DNA of 64,000 bases, from contig JAIRTW010000056.1 in the NCBI GenBank assembly GCA_031254875.1, positions 1 to 64,000 on the forward strand. The letters run 5' to 3'. The notes below the pieces were generated by a model, which made no database searches, was not told the DNA's origin, and worked only from the letters and a program-made list of their open reading frames with translations. Source of the DNA: Candidatus Bathycorpusculum termitum (GTDB taxonomy: Archaea; Thermoproteota; Bathyarchaeia; Bathyarchaeales; Bathycorpusculaceae). The position numbers and the translations under genes are program-made. This document shows, piece by piece, positions 35,944-44,601 of the stretch (position 1 is the stretch's first letter; each line of letters starts with the position of its first letter).

Positions 35944-36447
35944 TCAATGATGGTGGTAATAGTTACTATTAGTGTTAGTTTGTGTGGCCAAAGCACAATC
36001 TACCGCCAAAGCGACGCATAGGCATAAAAGCTCGTCACACGGATTGGTGATGTAAAGTTCGTAGCTGTCGCCCAATGTGAACCACTTTTTAGACAAACGC
36101 ATGATTTGTCTGCCACCATCGGTCAACGAATACTCGTGTGCCCAAAAGTCGCCTTCAAGCCGCCAAGACAATCCCTCCAAACGATAGCTCGGTTTGAAAA
36201 ACGTGACCTCTTTGACGATTTCGCACACAACACGTCCACCGATTTCGATATAATAACGCGGCAGCCATGACCATACCTTTTGCCGTATGAACGCGGCTTC
36301 CTCGCCATTTGGGTTGTAGACATGAAGTTTCTTGCCCCATGTGAATATCTCGCCCTCCACAGCAAATCGGTCGCTACCGTTTTCGTCTTTTACATAAAAT
36401 CGGTCGCGCCACGAGAATACTTTTTGTTTAAGATAGAGTTTTATCAA
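35944..36447 (-). CDS. LURP-one-related / tubby-C-terminal-like protein
   Basis: 167 residues. KQKVFSWRDRFYVKDENGSDRFAVEGEIFTWGKKLHVYNPNG shows the beta-strand rhythm of LURP-one-related (scramblase-like) barrels, repeated at AFIRQKVWSWLPRYYIEIGG and LSKKWFTLGDSYELYI, and ending in the characteristic C-terminal hydrophobic helix (LLCLCVALAVDCAL). The tail ends in NSNYYHHH. Function in prokaryotes is unknown. Possibly a single-gene unit. Confidence 0.78.
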   Translation of the reverse strand: MIKLYLKQKVFSWRDRFYVKDENGSDRFAVEGEIFTWGKKLHVYNPNGEEAAFIRQKVWSWLPRYYIEIGGRVVCEIVKEVTFFKPSYRLEGLSWRLEGDFWAHEYSLTDGGRQIMRLSKKWFTLGDSYELYITNPCDELLCLCVALAVDCALATQTNTNSNYYHHH

Positions 36448-37033
36448 TTACGCCTCCACGTCGTTATCCCCCAGATACCTCTCTTTGATATGTAGTAATC
36501 GCAATCGTTAAAACACATGAGTATTCGCATATAGATACATGTGCCATTTTTATGCTTTTACTATTTCTAACATTTTTTCTGTTGAACGCGTCTTGTATTT
36601 TACCATTTTTCGCCCCGCTACTCTATTTAGAAACCATTCCACCATCCACATTCTAACCTAAACTCTGCGAGTTTTTTGCACATACAGGACCTTTGCAGGA
36701 AATAGGTCAATTTTTCATGGAGGGGTTGTTTTGTGTATGTGCTCATATGACGGAAGATGTAAAATGCAAATATTTGTAAAAATGTACACTGCGATATTTT
36801 TCAGTATTTATACATCACATAAACTAAATAATTGTTTTAAAAAATTGGGCCGTTATGTGTGACCATAATACACAAATTTGTATATGTCAAAAATCGCGGA
36901 AATTAGGCGGTGATCTAAACATCAATTTTTTCCAAAAGGGCACAGCTAAACCGCGGCATTAAAAAATCCCTGTAATTGTCAATGGGGAAATGTAAATTAA
37001 TTCGACATATTTTCTTCTTTATTTGTGATTGTT
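36448..37033. other. AT-rich region upstream of the CODH/ACS maturation and structural genes
   Basis: About 580 nt without a gene between divergent units. It holds ACAAATTTGT (a perfect 10-bp palindrome) at about 36874 and AT-rich tracts, and GTAAATTAATTCG near 36990 is TATA-like, placing a start of transcription very near the cooC start, so that mRNA may be almost leaderless. No RNA gene seen. Confidence 0.4.
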
Positions 37034-37813
37034 ATGAAAATAGCTGTTGCTGGTAAGGGTGGAGTCGGCAAAACCCTCATCGCAGGTGGTATAGCCCGGG
37101 GCTTTGCTGAGCGCGGATTAAAAACAATAGGAATAGACGCTGATTCTTCTCCAAATCTAGGATTAACTTTAGGGTTAACTGCGGAGGAAACTCGAAAAAT
37201 AGTTCCCGTATCGGATAATCAGCCGCTTATCGAAACAAAAACCAGTACAGGCTACAGTGGTGTCTATAACCTCAACTTCAGTGTTGATGACATTGTCAAG
37301 CAGTACTCTGTGCCCACGCCGCTGGGTGTAAACCTCATTGTCATGGGTACCGTTCACACCATGGGTGCCGGTTGCATGTGCGCCCCAACAGCCGTTATTC
37401 GGGCTCTCTTACGGCACCTTGTGGTTGAAGTAAACGAAGCCGTAGTTATGGATCTTGAAGCAGGCGTGGAACACATCGGCAGAGGAACATCACGTCACGT
37501 CGACGACCTTCTCATAGTTGCCGACTCTAACATGAAATCACTTGAAATCGCCAAACATATCCACGGCCTGGCAACAGCCTCTGGTATGAAAAGCCTGCAT
37601 CTCATCGGTAACCGTGTCATGAACGCTACACAGCAGGAAGTCATTCAAACATTCGCCGACCAAAATGATATTCACGTGGCCGCATATGTGCCCTGGGATC
37701 AGAAAGTCATAGACTCTGACATGTTGGGCGTAACTCCACTTAAAAACAAAGGCATCGAAGCAGTAAAAGCTATAGATGGTATCTGTGAGCTTTTGCTTAA
37801 CAAAAAAATCTAA
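37034..37813 (+). CDS. cooC: CooC-type nickel-insertion ATPase 1
   Basis: 259 residues from the ATG at 37034; the track uses a GTG 9 nt earlier. SIMIBI P-loop ATPase that helps build the Ni-containing clusters of CODH/ACS. AVAGKGGVGKTLIAGGIARG is a deviant Walker A with the signature lysine, IGIDADSSPNLG is the switch I aspartate region, and GAGCMCAPTA contains the CxC motif that binds metal between subunits in CooC. AVVMDLEAGVEHIGRGTS is the Walker B/switch II part. All key residues are present. First of the cluster leading to cdhA-E. Confidence 0.9.
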   Translation: MKIAVAGKGGVGKTLIAGGIARGFAERGLKTIGIDADSSPNLGLTLGLTAEETRKIVPVSDNQPLIETKTSTGYSGVYNLNFSVDDIVKQYSVPTPLGVNLIVMGTVHTMGAGCMCAPTAVIRALLRHLVVEVNEAVVMDLEAGVEHIGRGTSRHVDDLLIVADSNMKSLEIAKHIHGLATASGMKSLHLIGNRVMNATQQEVIQTFADQNDIHVAAYVPWDQKVIDSDMLGVTPLKNKGIEAVKAIDGICELLLNKKI

Positions 37814-37908
37814 TTTTATTATCCCTTAACTGACGAGGTTTTTACCCTCATGGGGTTAGTCAGGCTCTAAAATTTAAGGCAAAACAGACTATATTTTATT
37901 GAGGAATT

Positions 37909-39231
37909 ATGCATCATATAAAAATGTATAAGCGAAGCCGTTCCTTAGCACGGTTTGATGTAGCCAGTTTTGGCGCAAAAGGTGACGGCGTTACAGACGA
38001 CACTAAAGCCATCAATGATGCTATTTTAGCGGCGGAAACTTCCGGCGGCGGTATCGTAGTTTTCCCCAAAGGTATCTTCAAATGCATGGCGGTACGCCCA
38101 AAAAGTGCAGTTACCCTACAGGGACAAGGCTGGGGCGAGTCCATACTCAAGGGGTTTGACGATAAAAGCAACAACGCAATCATAGATGGTACAGGCTACT
38201 TCTCCCAGGCCTCTCCCCTCACCGAATTCAATATGTCAGATTTAGAGTTAGATGGTAAAGAAATGAACCGAAACGGCTATCACTACAATCGAAAAGGTAT
38301 CGGCAATCAATGGATAAAAAACTCGGTTTTCCAAAATATTTTTGTGCATGATACTCCCGCAACCGGCATCGGAACCGATTTCACAATCAATGTCTACTTC
38401 ACCAGTAGCATAGTCAAAGACTGTGGTACAGAGGGTAAAGTCGGTAACGGCATAGGTAGCAACGGTTTTGGTATCGGTGTAGGCGATGTAACCGAAGTTG
38501 TGATTTTCTCTGGATGTCAAGCAATCGGCATAGCCAACAACGGTTTCACACTCGAAGCGCAGATAACCCAAGGTATCGGTTATGCATCGATAACTGACTG
38601 CTACACTGAGCGGTGCCGCAACGCGGGTTATTCAAACTCCGGGTCACAGGGAGTTACAATCAACGGATGTACCGACAACGCCAGTAAACTCGGTGTGTAC
38701 GTAAGCTCCAACGCCTCTAAGCCTGGAAACCAAACTATAATCAGCGATTGCCAATTCATCAAACAGCAAAGCCACGGCGTATACTCCGATGATCCAGCTA
38801 ATAACCATCTGCAAATCCATGGGTGTCTCTTCAATGGTTGTAGTGGTTCCGCTATCAAAAGTTATGGTAGTTATTGTAACTTCAGCAACAACACCTTCAA
38901 AGATTGCAAAGAAACTACCATTCTCTGCGAGCCCGGAACAAACGCAGATGGCAAAGGTTACCTAATCGCAGACAATCTCGTCCTAAACGGTGGCGCGGCC
39001 GGCATCCAGATAGACTCTACCAAACAAGCCATTATCGGCTTGATAGTTAAGGGCAACATAATTTTGGACTGCAAAGGCGTAGGAATAAAGGCTATATGCA
39101 AAGGCAATATGAACAGCGGTGGCTATGCCGCTTCGGTTATAGAGGGTAATGCATGTAACTGTAACGCTCCCCCCCAAATCGACGTGCCCAGTAACTGTCG
39201 CGGTTTAGTTGTCAGAAATAACATCGAATAA
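37909..39231 (+). CDS. right-handed beta-helix (pectate-lyase-like) protein
   Basis: 440 residues. DVASFGAKGDGVTDDTKAIN is the classic opening of the pectate lyase 3 / polygalacturonase-like superfamily, followed by GGGIVVFPKGIFKC and about ten helix coils rich in Asn, Gly and Cys (ITDCYTERCRNAGYSNSG, SDCQFIKQQSHGVYSDD). No signal peptide and no membrane span, so it would be cytoplasmic unless exported in an unusual way. It breaks the otherwise functional cooC-cooC-cdh order. GAGG lies 4 nt before the ATG. Family is clear; role here is unexplained. Confidence 0.8.
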   Translation: MHHIKMYKRSRSLARFDVASFGAKGDGVTDDTKAINDAILAAETSGGGIVVFPKGIFKCMAVRPKSAVTLQGQGWGESILKGFDDKSNNAIIDGTGYFSQASPLTEFNMSDLELDGKEMNRNGYHYNRKGIGNQWIKNSVFQNIFVHDTPATGIGTDFTINVYFTSSIVKDCGTEGKVGNGIGSNGFGIGVGDVTEVVIFSGCQAIGIANNGFTLEAQITQGIGYASITDCYTERCRNAGYSNSGSQGVTINGCTDNASKLGVYVSSNASKPGNQTIISDCQFIKQQSHGVYSDDPANNHLQIHGCLFNGCSGSAIKSYGSYCNFSNNTFKDCKETTILCEPGTNADGKGYLIADNLVLNGGAAGIQIDSTKQAIIGLIVKGNIILDCKGVGIKAICKGNMNSGGYAASVIEGNACNCNAPPQIDVPSNCRGLVVRNNIE

Positions 39232-39382
39232 CAAAATGTCATAGAAAGCGTCAGACAATACGTTACAACATTGATTTTTACTTCGAAAACTCAGCCTTTA
39301 ACTGCTAAGGATGGAAAAAATCCATCATGTAAACCATAGAAATATATGCGGCTTTTTGCTTAAGAAATTAAGGTTATTTTAG

Positions 39383-40147
39383 ATGAAAACTCTTGTTACT
39401 GTCGGACGGGGCGGAACTGGAAAATCCAGCTTTAGTGTTTTGATGGCTAAAGCCTTCATTGAAGCCAATCAGTCACCCCTGTTGCTGGTTGACGCTGACC
39501 CAGACCAGAATCTAGGCGAAATGTTGGGTGTAGACCTCAAAGTAGCAGGCAAGTCTACTATAGCTGACTTACTTGTGAGCACCTTTATCGAAGGTGGTGG
39601 AACCACCGTAGGTGTTGCTCCAACCCAGCGTATTGAAAGTCGTATTTGGGAAAAGGGGTTGTTTGAGAGCGAAAATTTTGATTTCATGGCTGTGGGCAAT
39701 AAATGGGTTGAAGGGTGTTACTGTATGCCCAACAGTGCCCTCAAGGGTGCCTTGGAATCATTGGCAAAAAACTACAAGTATATAATCGTTGACTCTCCTG
39801 CTGGGCTGGAGAATCTAAATAGGCGCATAACCTCTGAGGTTAGCGATATTTTTGACATCTTAGACCATTCCAAAAAGTCACAGGATCATGTCAGACGGGC
39901 TTACAAAATTGCCAAAGAAGTTGACATGAAATTTGAAAACTTTTACTTAATAGGTGGCTACCGGTTCCCTGCTGATTTAGGTAAGCGGGCTGAGGAAGAG
40001 TTAAAATTCAAATATCTGGGGAAAATCGAGGCGGATGATCAACTGGACCAGTTTGTTCTCGATGGAGATTCGCTTTTAGACTTGCCAAATACCAATAAAG
40101 CATATTTGTCAGTCAAGCAAATTCTCCAAAACTTGGGCTATTTGTAA
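39383..40147 (+). CDS. CooC-type ATPase 2 with altered P-loop
   Basis: 254 residues. VTVGRGGTGKSSFSVLMAKA aligns with the CooC P-loop, but the deviant Walker A lysine (GKGG) is arginine; the second lysine and following serines are kept. LLLVDADPDQNLGEMLG, EGCYCMPNSALKGAL (CxC) and YIIVDSPAGLENLNRR retain switch regions and the metal motif. Dimer-driven catalysis of this ATPase family depends on the first lysine, so activity or regulation may differ from CooC1. It immediately precedes cdhA. Confidence 0.85.
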   Translation: MKTLVTVGRGGTGKSSFSVLMAKAFIEANQSPLLLVDADPDQNLGEMLGVDLKVAGKSTIADLLVSTFIEGGGTTVGVAPTQRIESRIWEKGLFESENFDFMAVGNKWVEGCYCMPNSALKGALESLAKNYKYIIVDSPAGLENLNRRITSEVSDIFDILDHSKKSQDHVRRAYKIAKEVDMKFENFYLIGGYRFPADLGKRAEEELKFKYLGKIEADDQLDQFVLDGDSLLDLPNTNKAYLSVKQILQNLGYL

Positions 40148-40224
40148 CCGTGATTTTCTTTACACAATTTTTCAGAAACCTTGCATTTCTCTGAGTCCAA
40201 TCTGGCTTTTTGGCTAAAATTCTG

Positions 40225-40283
40225 GAAAGGTTTAAAAAGATTGTAATTTAGTGTAGTGATAAACCTTTACTGAGGTTTCCAAT
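40225..40283 (+). promoter_or_regulatory. promoter of cdhABCDE
   Basis: GGAAAGGTTTAAAAAGATTG near 40224-40243 is one of the strongest BRE/TATA-like elements in the window, about 45-50 nt before the TTG start of cdhA. ACTGAGGTTTCC lies 10 nt before the start as a moderate ribosome binding site. Confidence 0.6.
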
Positions 40284-42629
40284 TTGACTAAAAACGTCCA
40301 TGTAAAAATAGACGAAATGAAGACCAACGTCGGTCTCATCAAAAACCTCGAGTTATCCATCGGCAAAGTTGTCAATGACAACTATACTGAGCCCATGGGT
40401 CCAACTCCAATGCCCTCCGTTACTGCACTGAGAGATTGGGACATGAAACTTCTCGCCAAGTACAAGGCTTTCTATATGCCTGACTGCGATTCATGTTGCC
40501 TTTGCACTTTCGGCAAATGTGATTTGACCGCTGGCAAACGCGGTGCATGTGGTTTAGATATCCGGGCCCAATCATCCCGTATTGTCATGATTGCTTGCGC
40601 AATCGGTTCGGCATGCCACTCAGCACACTCAAGGCACTTGGTTCATCATTTAATCGAGAAATACGGCCGCAAATTCCCCTTGGACATTGGAGGTTTAAAC
40701 ATTAAAGTTGAGGCGCCCGTCACACGTCTTGTAACAGGTATCAAACCCGAAACGCTCGGTGACTTGGATGATGTTTTAGCATATGTTGAAGAACAAATTA
40801 CACAAGTTCTTGCAGTAGCCCACACAGGTCAAGAAGCAAGTGCATTAGACTTTGAGTCTAAAGCAATGCACGTTGGTATGTGTGACCACGTAGGCATGGA
40901 GGTCGGAGACATTGCACAGATTTCCGCTTTAGGTTATCCAAAAGCTGATCCTGAAGCACCACTCGTGAAACTGGGTATAGGTAGCGTTGAGCGCTCAAAA
41001 CCAGTCATCATGTGCATCGGTCACAATGTCGTTCCATCTGTTGGTATCATTGACTACGCAAAAGAAACCAAAGTTGATGATAATCTCGAAGTAGTCGGTT
41101 TATGCTGTACAAGTCACGACATGACACGATACTATCATCGTGCTAGAATCGTTGGCCCAATTAGCTGGGAACTTAGATTTATTCGTGCAGGATTAGCAGA
41201 CGTTGTTGTACTCGATGAACAATGTGTCCGAACAGATGTTGCTGAAGAAGCGGCTAAAGTTAACGCGCCAGTTATCGCCGCCTCAGAGAAAAATTGTGTT
41301 GGCTTCAAGAACCGCACAAATGATGACACAAACGCAATCGTGGACGACCTTGTTAGCGGCAAAGTTAAAGGCGTACTTATCCTTGACCCAGAAAAAGTTG
41401 GTGAAGTAGCAGTTCGTGTCGCACAGGCAGTAGCTCCCGTACGCAAACGTAAAACCATTTTACCAACACCTGAAGAAATTGTCACAATCGCAAAAACTTG
41501 TACACAATGCAAACTATGCCAACGCAACTGCCCACAGGACTTCGCAATTCCACCAGCCATGAAAGCTGCCGCTACTGGAGACATCTCACTTCTAACAGAC
41601 CTCTATGAAGTCTGTATCGGATGCGGCAAGTGCGAAGGAGCATGCCCGCAGAAAATCATGATACACAGTCTAATAGTCAAAGCAGGCGAAAAAGCGATGT
41701 ATGCCGAAGACAACCTGTGTCGCGTCGGCAGAGGCGCAATCCAAGATACTGAAATCCGCAACGTCGGTAGCCCAATTGTACTCGGCGAAATTCCCGGTAT
41801 TGTAGCACTCGTCGGTTGTAGCAACTATCCAAAAGGCGGCAAAGACGTCTACGAAATAGCCCGAGAATTCGCAAGCAGGCGGTACATCGTCGTCCTATCT
41901 GGATGCTCAGCAATGTCCGCAGGCAGTTACCGCAACGCCGAAGGTCAAACCATCTGGGAAGAATTCCCGGGTGGATTCGAAGCCGGCGGAGTCTGTAACG
42001 TTGGTTCATGTGTAGCAAACAGCCATATTGCTGGTGCAGCAATCAAAGTAGCAAACATCTTCGCAAAACGTAATCTAAGAGGCAACTATGAAGAAATCGC
42101 GGACTATATCCACAACAGACTCGGCGCAGTCGGTTTAGCTTGGGGCGCCTACAGCCAAAAAGCAGCCGCCATCGGTGCAGGCTTCTGGCGTTTAGGTGTA
42201 CCCGTAATCATCGGCCCGCACGGTAGCAAATACCGTCGTGTTCTTCTGGGCAGAAAAGAAGACCCCCAGAACTGGGAAGTTCTTGACGCACGCACTGGCG
42301 AAACAGTTAACGTCGGACCCACACCAGAACACCTCTTCAACATTGCAGAAACCAAAGAGGAATGTATCGTTGCAATCGCTAAACTTTGCATGAGACCCAA
42401 CGACACTTGGAAAGGGCGCAGTATCAAACTAAGTCACTACGTTGACCTCAGCAAACGCTACTTGGGTGTCATGCCAGACGACCTGCATCTCTTTGTCAGA
42501 ACAATGGCTGATGTCCCCTCAACTATGAAAGATGAATTCACCAAAATCTTGGCAGAAAAGAACTGGAAAGAAACCATCATTCCAGACCCCACCTTGTTGC
42601 CAAGAATGGTACGAAAAATGAAGGAGTAA
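40284..42629 (+). CDS. cdhA: CO dehydrogenase/acetyl-CoA synthase alpha subunit
   Basis: 781 residues starting with TTG. Ni-Fe-S carbon monoxide dehydrogenase of the archaeal ACDS complex. CDSCCLCTFGKCDLTAGKRG holds B/D-cluster cysteines. HSAHSRHLVHH and CCTSHDMTRYYHRA supply proton-relay and C-cluster region residues. CTQCKLCQRNCPQ and CIGCGKCEGACPQ are two ferredoxin-type [4Fe-4S] sites found in the archaeal alpha subunit only. VALVGCSNYP, LSGCSAMSAG and NVGSCVANSH are C-cluster ligand segments. Length and domain order match methanogen CdhA. Oxidises CO or reduces CO2 with ferredoxin. Confidence 0.97.
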   Translation: MTKNVHVKIDEMKTNVGLIKNLELSIGKVVNDNYTEPMGPTPMPSVTALRDWDMKLLAKYKAFYMPDCDSCCLCTFGKCDLTAGKRGACGLDIRAQSSRIVMIACAIGSACHSAHSRHLVHHLIEKYGRKFPLDIGGLNIKVEAPVTRLVTGIKPETLGDLDDVLAYVEEQITQVLAVAHTGQEASALDFESKAMHVGMCDHVGMEVGDIAQISALGYPKADPEAPLVKLGIGSVERSKPVIMCIGHNVVPSVGIIDYAKETKVDDNLEVVGLCCTSHDMTRYYHRARIVGPISWELRFIRAGLADVVVLDEQCVRTDVAEEAAKVNAPVIAASEKNCVGFKNRTNDDTNAIVDDLVSGKVKGVLILDPEKVGEVAVRVAQAVAPVRKRKTILPTPEEIVTIAKTCTQCKLCQRNCPQDFAIPPAMKAAATGDISLLTDLYEVCIGCGKCEGACPQKIMIHSLIVKAGEKAMYAEDNLCRVGRGAIQDTEIRNVGSPIVLGEIPGIVALVGCSNYPKGGKDVYEIAREFASRRYIVVLSGCSAMSAGSYRNAEGQTIWEEFPGGFEAGGVCNVGSCVANSHIAGAAIKVANIFAKRNLRGNYEEIADYIHNRLGAVGLAWGAYSQKAAAIGAGFWRLGVPVIIGPHGSKYRRVLLGRKEDPQNWEVLDARTGETVNVGPTPEHLFNIAETKEECIVAIAKLCMRPNDTWKGRSIKLSHYVDLSKRYLGVMPDDLHLFVRTMADVPSTMKDEFTKILAEKNWKETIIPDPTLLPRMVRKMKE

Positions 42630-42644
42630 ACGGAGGAATAAACT

Positions 42645-43190
42645 ATGTCCTGTGAACCATGGCTATGTGCAGAAATCGCATCAACTAAAAAAGCAAACCC
42701 CATCCAAAAACCCGAGATAGCAGTTGCAATGATAAAGAGGGCACAACGCCCCCTACTCATTGTAGGTAGCCAGATCGTTGATAGATGGATGGAAGGCAAA
42801 CAAGCAATCGAATACATCATCGAACTTGCAAACGCATCAAAAATCCAAGTTGTCGCAACCGCTCATATGGTCCGCGAATTCATCAACCGTGGATACACTC
42901 CGGCCGCTTATATGAACGCGATGGAAATCAGCCAGCGCGTCGGCGACCCAGCATGGATGGGTCTAGACGGCAAAGGCCGCCCCGATCTAGTCATATACGT
43001 CGGTATGCCCTACTACATGGAAGCCCTGATTTTGTCAGGTCTCAAACATTTCGCACCTGACCTCAAAACCATGACCATCGACAACATGTACCATGTCCAT
43101 GCAAGCTGGTCTTTCCCCAATGCAAGCTTGGAAGAATGGGCAAGCAATCTCAAGGTAATGACCTCAAAATTTAATGAAGGAGGAAATTAA
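42645..43190 (+). CDS. cdhB: CO dehydrogenase/acetyl-CoA synthase epsilon subunit
   Basis: 181 residues. The small partner of CdhA, a DHS-like NAD/FAD-binding-domain fold with RPLLIVGSQIVDRWMEGKQA, VATAHMVREFINRGYTPAAYM and DLVIYVGMPYYMEALILSGL. It follows cdhA after 15 nt, with GGAGG 7 nt before the ATG. It stabilises the CODH component and may modulate electron transfer. Confidence 0.93.
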   Translation: MSCEPWLCAEIASTKKANPIQKPEIAVAMIKRAQRPLLIVGSQIVDRWMEGKQAIEYIIELANASKIQVVATAHMVREFINRGYTPAAYMNAMEISQRVGDPAWMGLDGKGRPDLVIYVGMPYYMEALILSGLKHFAPDLKTMTIDNMYHVHASWSFPNASLEEWASNLKVMTSKFNEGGN

Positions 43191-43191
43191 A

Positions 43192-44601
43192 ATGTCAATG
43201 TTTAAAGATATACCTGTAGAAGTTGGCGTAATCTACGAAGGCGAACGTATCCGCAGAAACGACATGCAAGTCGAGCTCGGCGGCCCTACAGTCCAACAAA
43301 AATTTGAATTGGCAAAAGTAAAACCCCTTGACCAGATCGAAGATGGCAAAGTCACCATAATCGGTCCAGACTTAAAAGATTTGAAGGAAGGTGGCGTTTA
43401 CCCGTTCGGCATCCTCATTGAAGCCGCAGGCGAAAAACTCGATGCAGGCCTCGAAGGTGTCATAGAACGGCGCATTCACGGCTACCTCAACTATATCGAG
43501 GGGTTCATGCACCTAAACCAGCGCTATGACATATGGATACGCATTGGCAAAAAATCCTTCCAGAAAGGCTTAAACAACTTTGAAGCCATCGGCAAAGTTC
43601 TCTACAGACTCTTCAAGAACGAACTGCCAATAATCGAAAAACTCCAAGTTACCTTCATAACCGATCCCGCAAAACTTGACCAGCTTACACCTGAGGCAAT
43701 CCAAGCCTACGAAACACGCGATGCAAAAGCACGCGGCCTCAAAGACTCTGAAGTAGATACCTTCTACGGATGTGCACTCTGCCAATCCTTCGCACCAAGC
43801 CACGTCTGTGTTATCACACCACAAAGATACAGCAACTGCGGTGCCATTAGCTGGTTCGACGGCAAAGCCTCCGCAAGCATTGACCCCAAGGGGCCAGTCT
43901 TCGCAATCCAAAGAGGCGACATGATCAACGAAGAAAAAGGCGAATTCAGCGGTATCAACGATGCAGCAAGGCAACGTAGCATGGGTGAAGTCAACCAAAT
44001 CTGGTTATATACCGCTTTTGATCACCCACACACTAGTTGTGGATGCTTCGAAGCAGTAACATTCTACATCCCAGAAGTCGACGGAATGGGCGTTGTTCAG
44101 CGCAACTTTAAAGGCGCAACAGTAAACGGCTTACCCTTCAGCACACTAGCAGACTCCGCGGCAGGCGGACGCCAAATCGATGGCTTCCACGGAATGTCTA
44201 TCGAATACATGCGAAGCACCAAATTCTTCGCCGCAGACGGTGGATGGAACCGCATCGTTTGGGTACCTAAAGAAATCAAAGAAAAAGTCAAAGAATTCAT
44301 CCCCAAAGACCTCGTCGACAAAGTTGCAACTGAAGATGACGCCAAAAACATTGATGAACTCAAAGCATTCCTCAAAGCAAAGAATCACCCAGTAGTTGCA
44401 AAATGGACCGATGAAGAACCAATAGCCGAAACAGCCGCAGTTACCATTAACGAGGACGCAGCAGGTACCATGATGCCAGTTGCAACAGCAGGTTCACTGC
44501 CACTCATGGCCGGCGGATTCAAAATCATACTCAAAGACGCCAAGATCTATGCCAACAAAGTCATCATCCAAACCGTCAAAGACAACAAAGACAAACGGTG
44601 A
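43192..44601 (+). CDS. cdhC: acetyl-CoA synthase beta subunit (A-cluster)
   Basis: 469 residues from the ATG at 43192, 6 nt after GGAGG; the track start at 43174 overlaps cdhB. The Ni-Ni-[4Fe-4S] A-cluster site is visible as FYGCALCQSFAPSHVCVITP, followed by YSNCGAISWFDG and TSCGCFEAV. The N-terminal CODH-binding domain of bacterial AcsB is missing, as expected of the archaeal form. The C-terminus ends in a domain after an Ala/Glu-rich linker. It condenses CO, methyl and CoA. The last 4 nt overlap the cdhD start (GTGA). Confidence 0.97.
   Translation: MSMFKDIPVEVGVIYEGERIRRNDMQVELGGPTVQQKFELAKVKPLDQIEDGKVTIIGPDLKDLKEGGVYPFGILIEAAGEKLDAGLEGVIERRIHGYLNYIEGFMHLNQRYDIWIRIGKKSFQKGLNNFEAIGKVLYRLFKNELPIIEKLQVTFITDPAKLDQLTPEAIQAYETRDAKARGLKDSEVDTFYGCALCQSFAPSHVCVITPQRYSNCGAISWFDGKASASIDPKGPVFAIQRGDMINEEKGEFSGINDAARQRSMGEVNQIWLYTAFDHPHTSCGCFEAVTFYIPEVDGMGVVQRNFKGATVNGLPFSTLADSAAGGRQIDGFHGMSIEYMRSTKFFAADGGWNRIVWVPKEIKEKVKEFIPKDLVDKVATEDDAKNIDELKAFLKAKNHPVVAKWTDEEPIAETAAVTINEDAAGTMMPVATAGSLPLMAGGFKIILKDAKIYANKVIIQTVKDNKDKR

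Noticed and set aside
37827-37863. CTGAC...GTCAG inverted repeat and single TTAACTGA after cooC1
   Set aside because: Five-bp arms and a lone half-site are within chance expectation for 64 kb.
43570-43998. 142-aa minus-strand ORF inside cdhC
   Set aside because: Antisense to the A-cluster region of cdhC; its cysteines are mirror artefacts.
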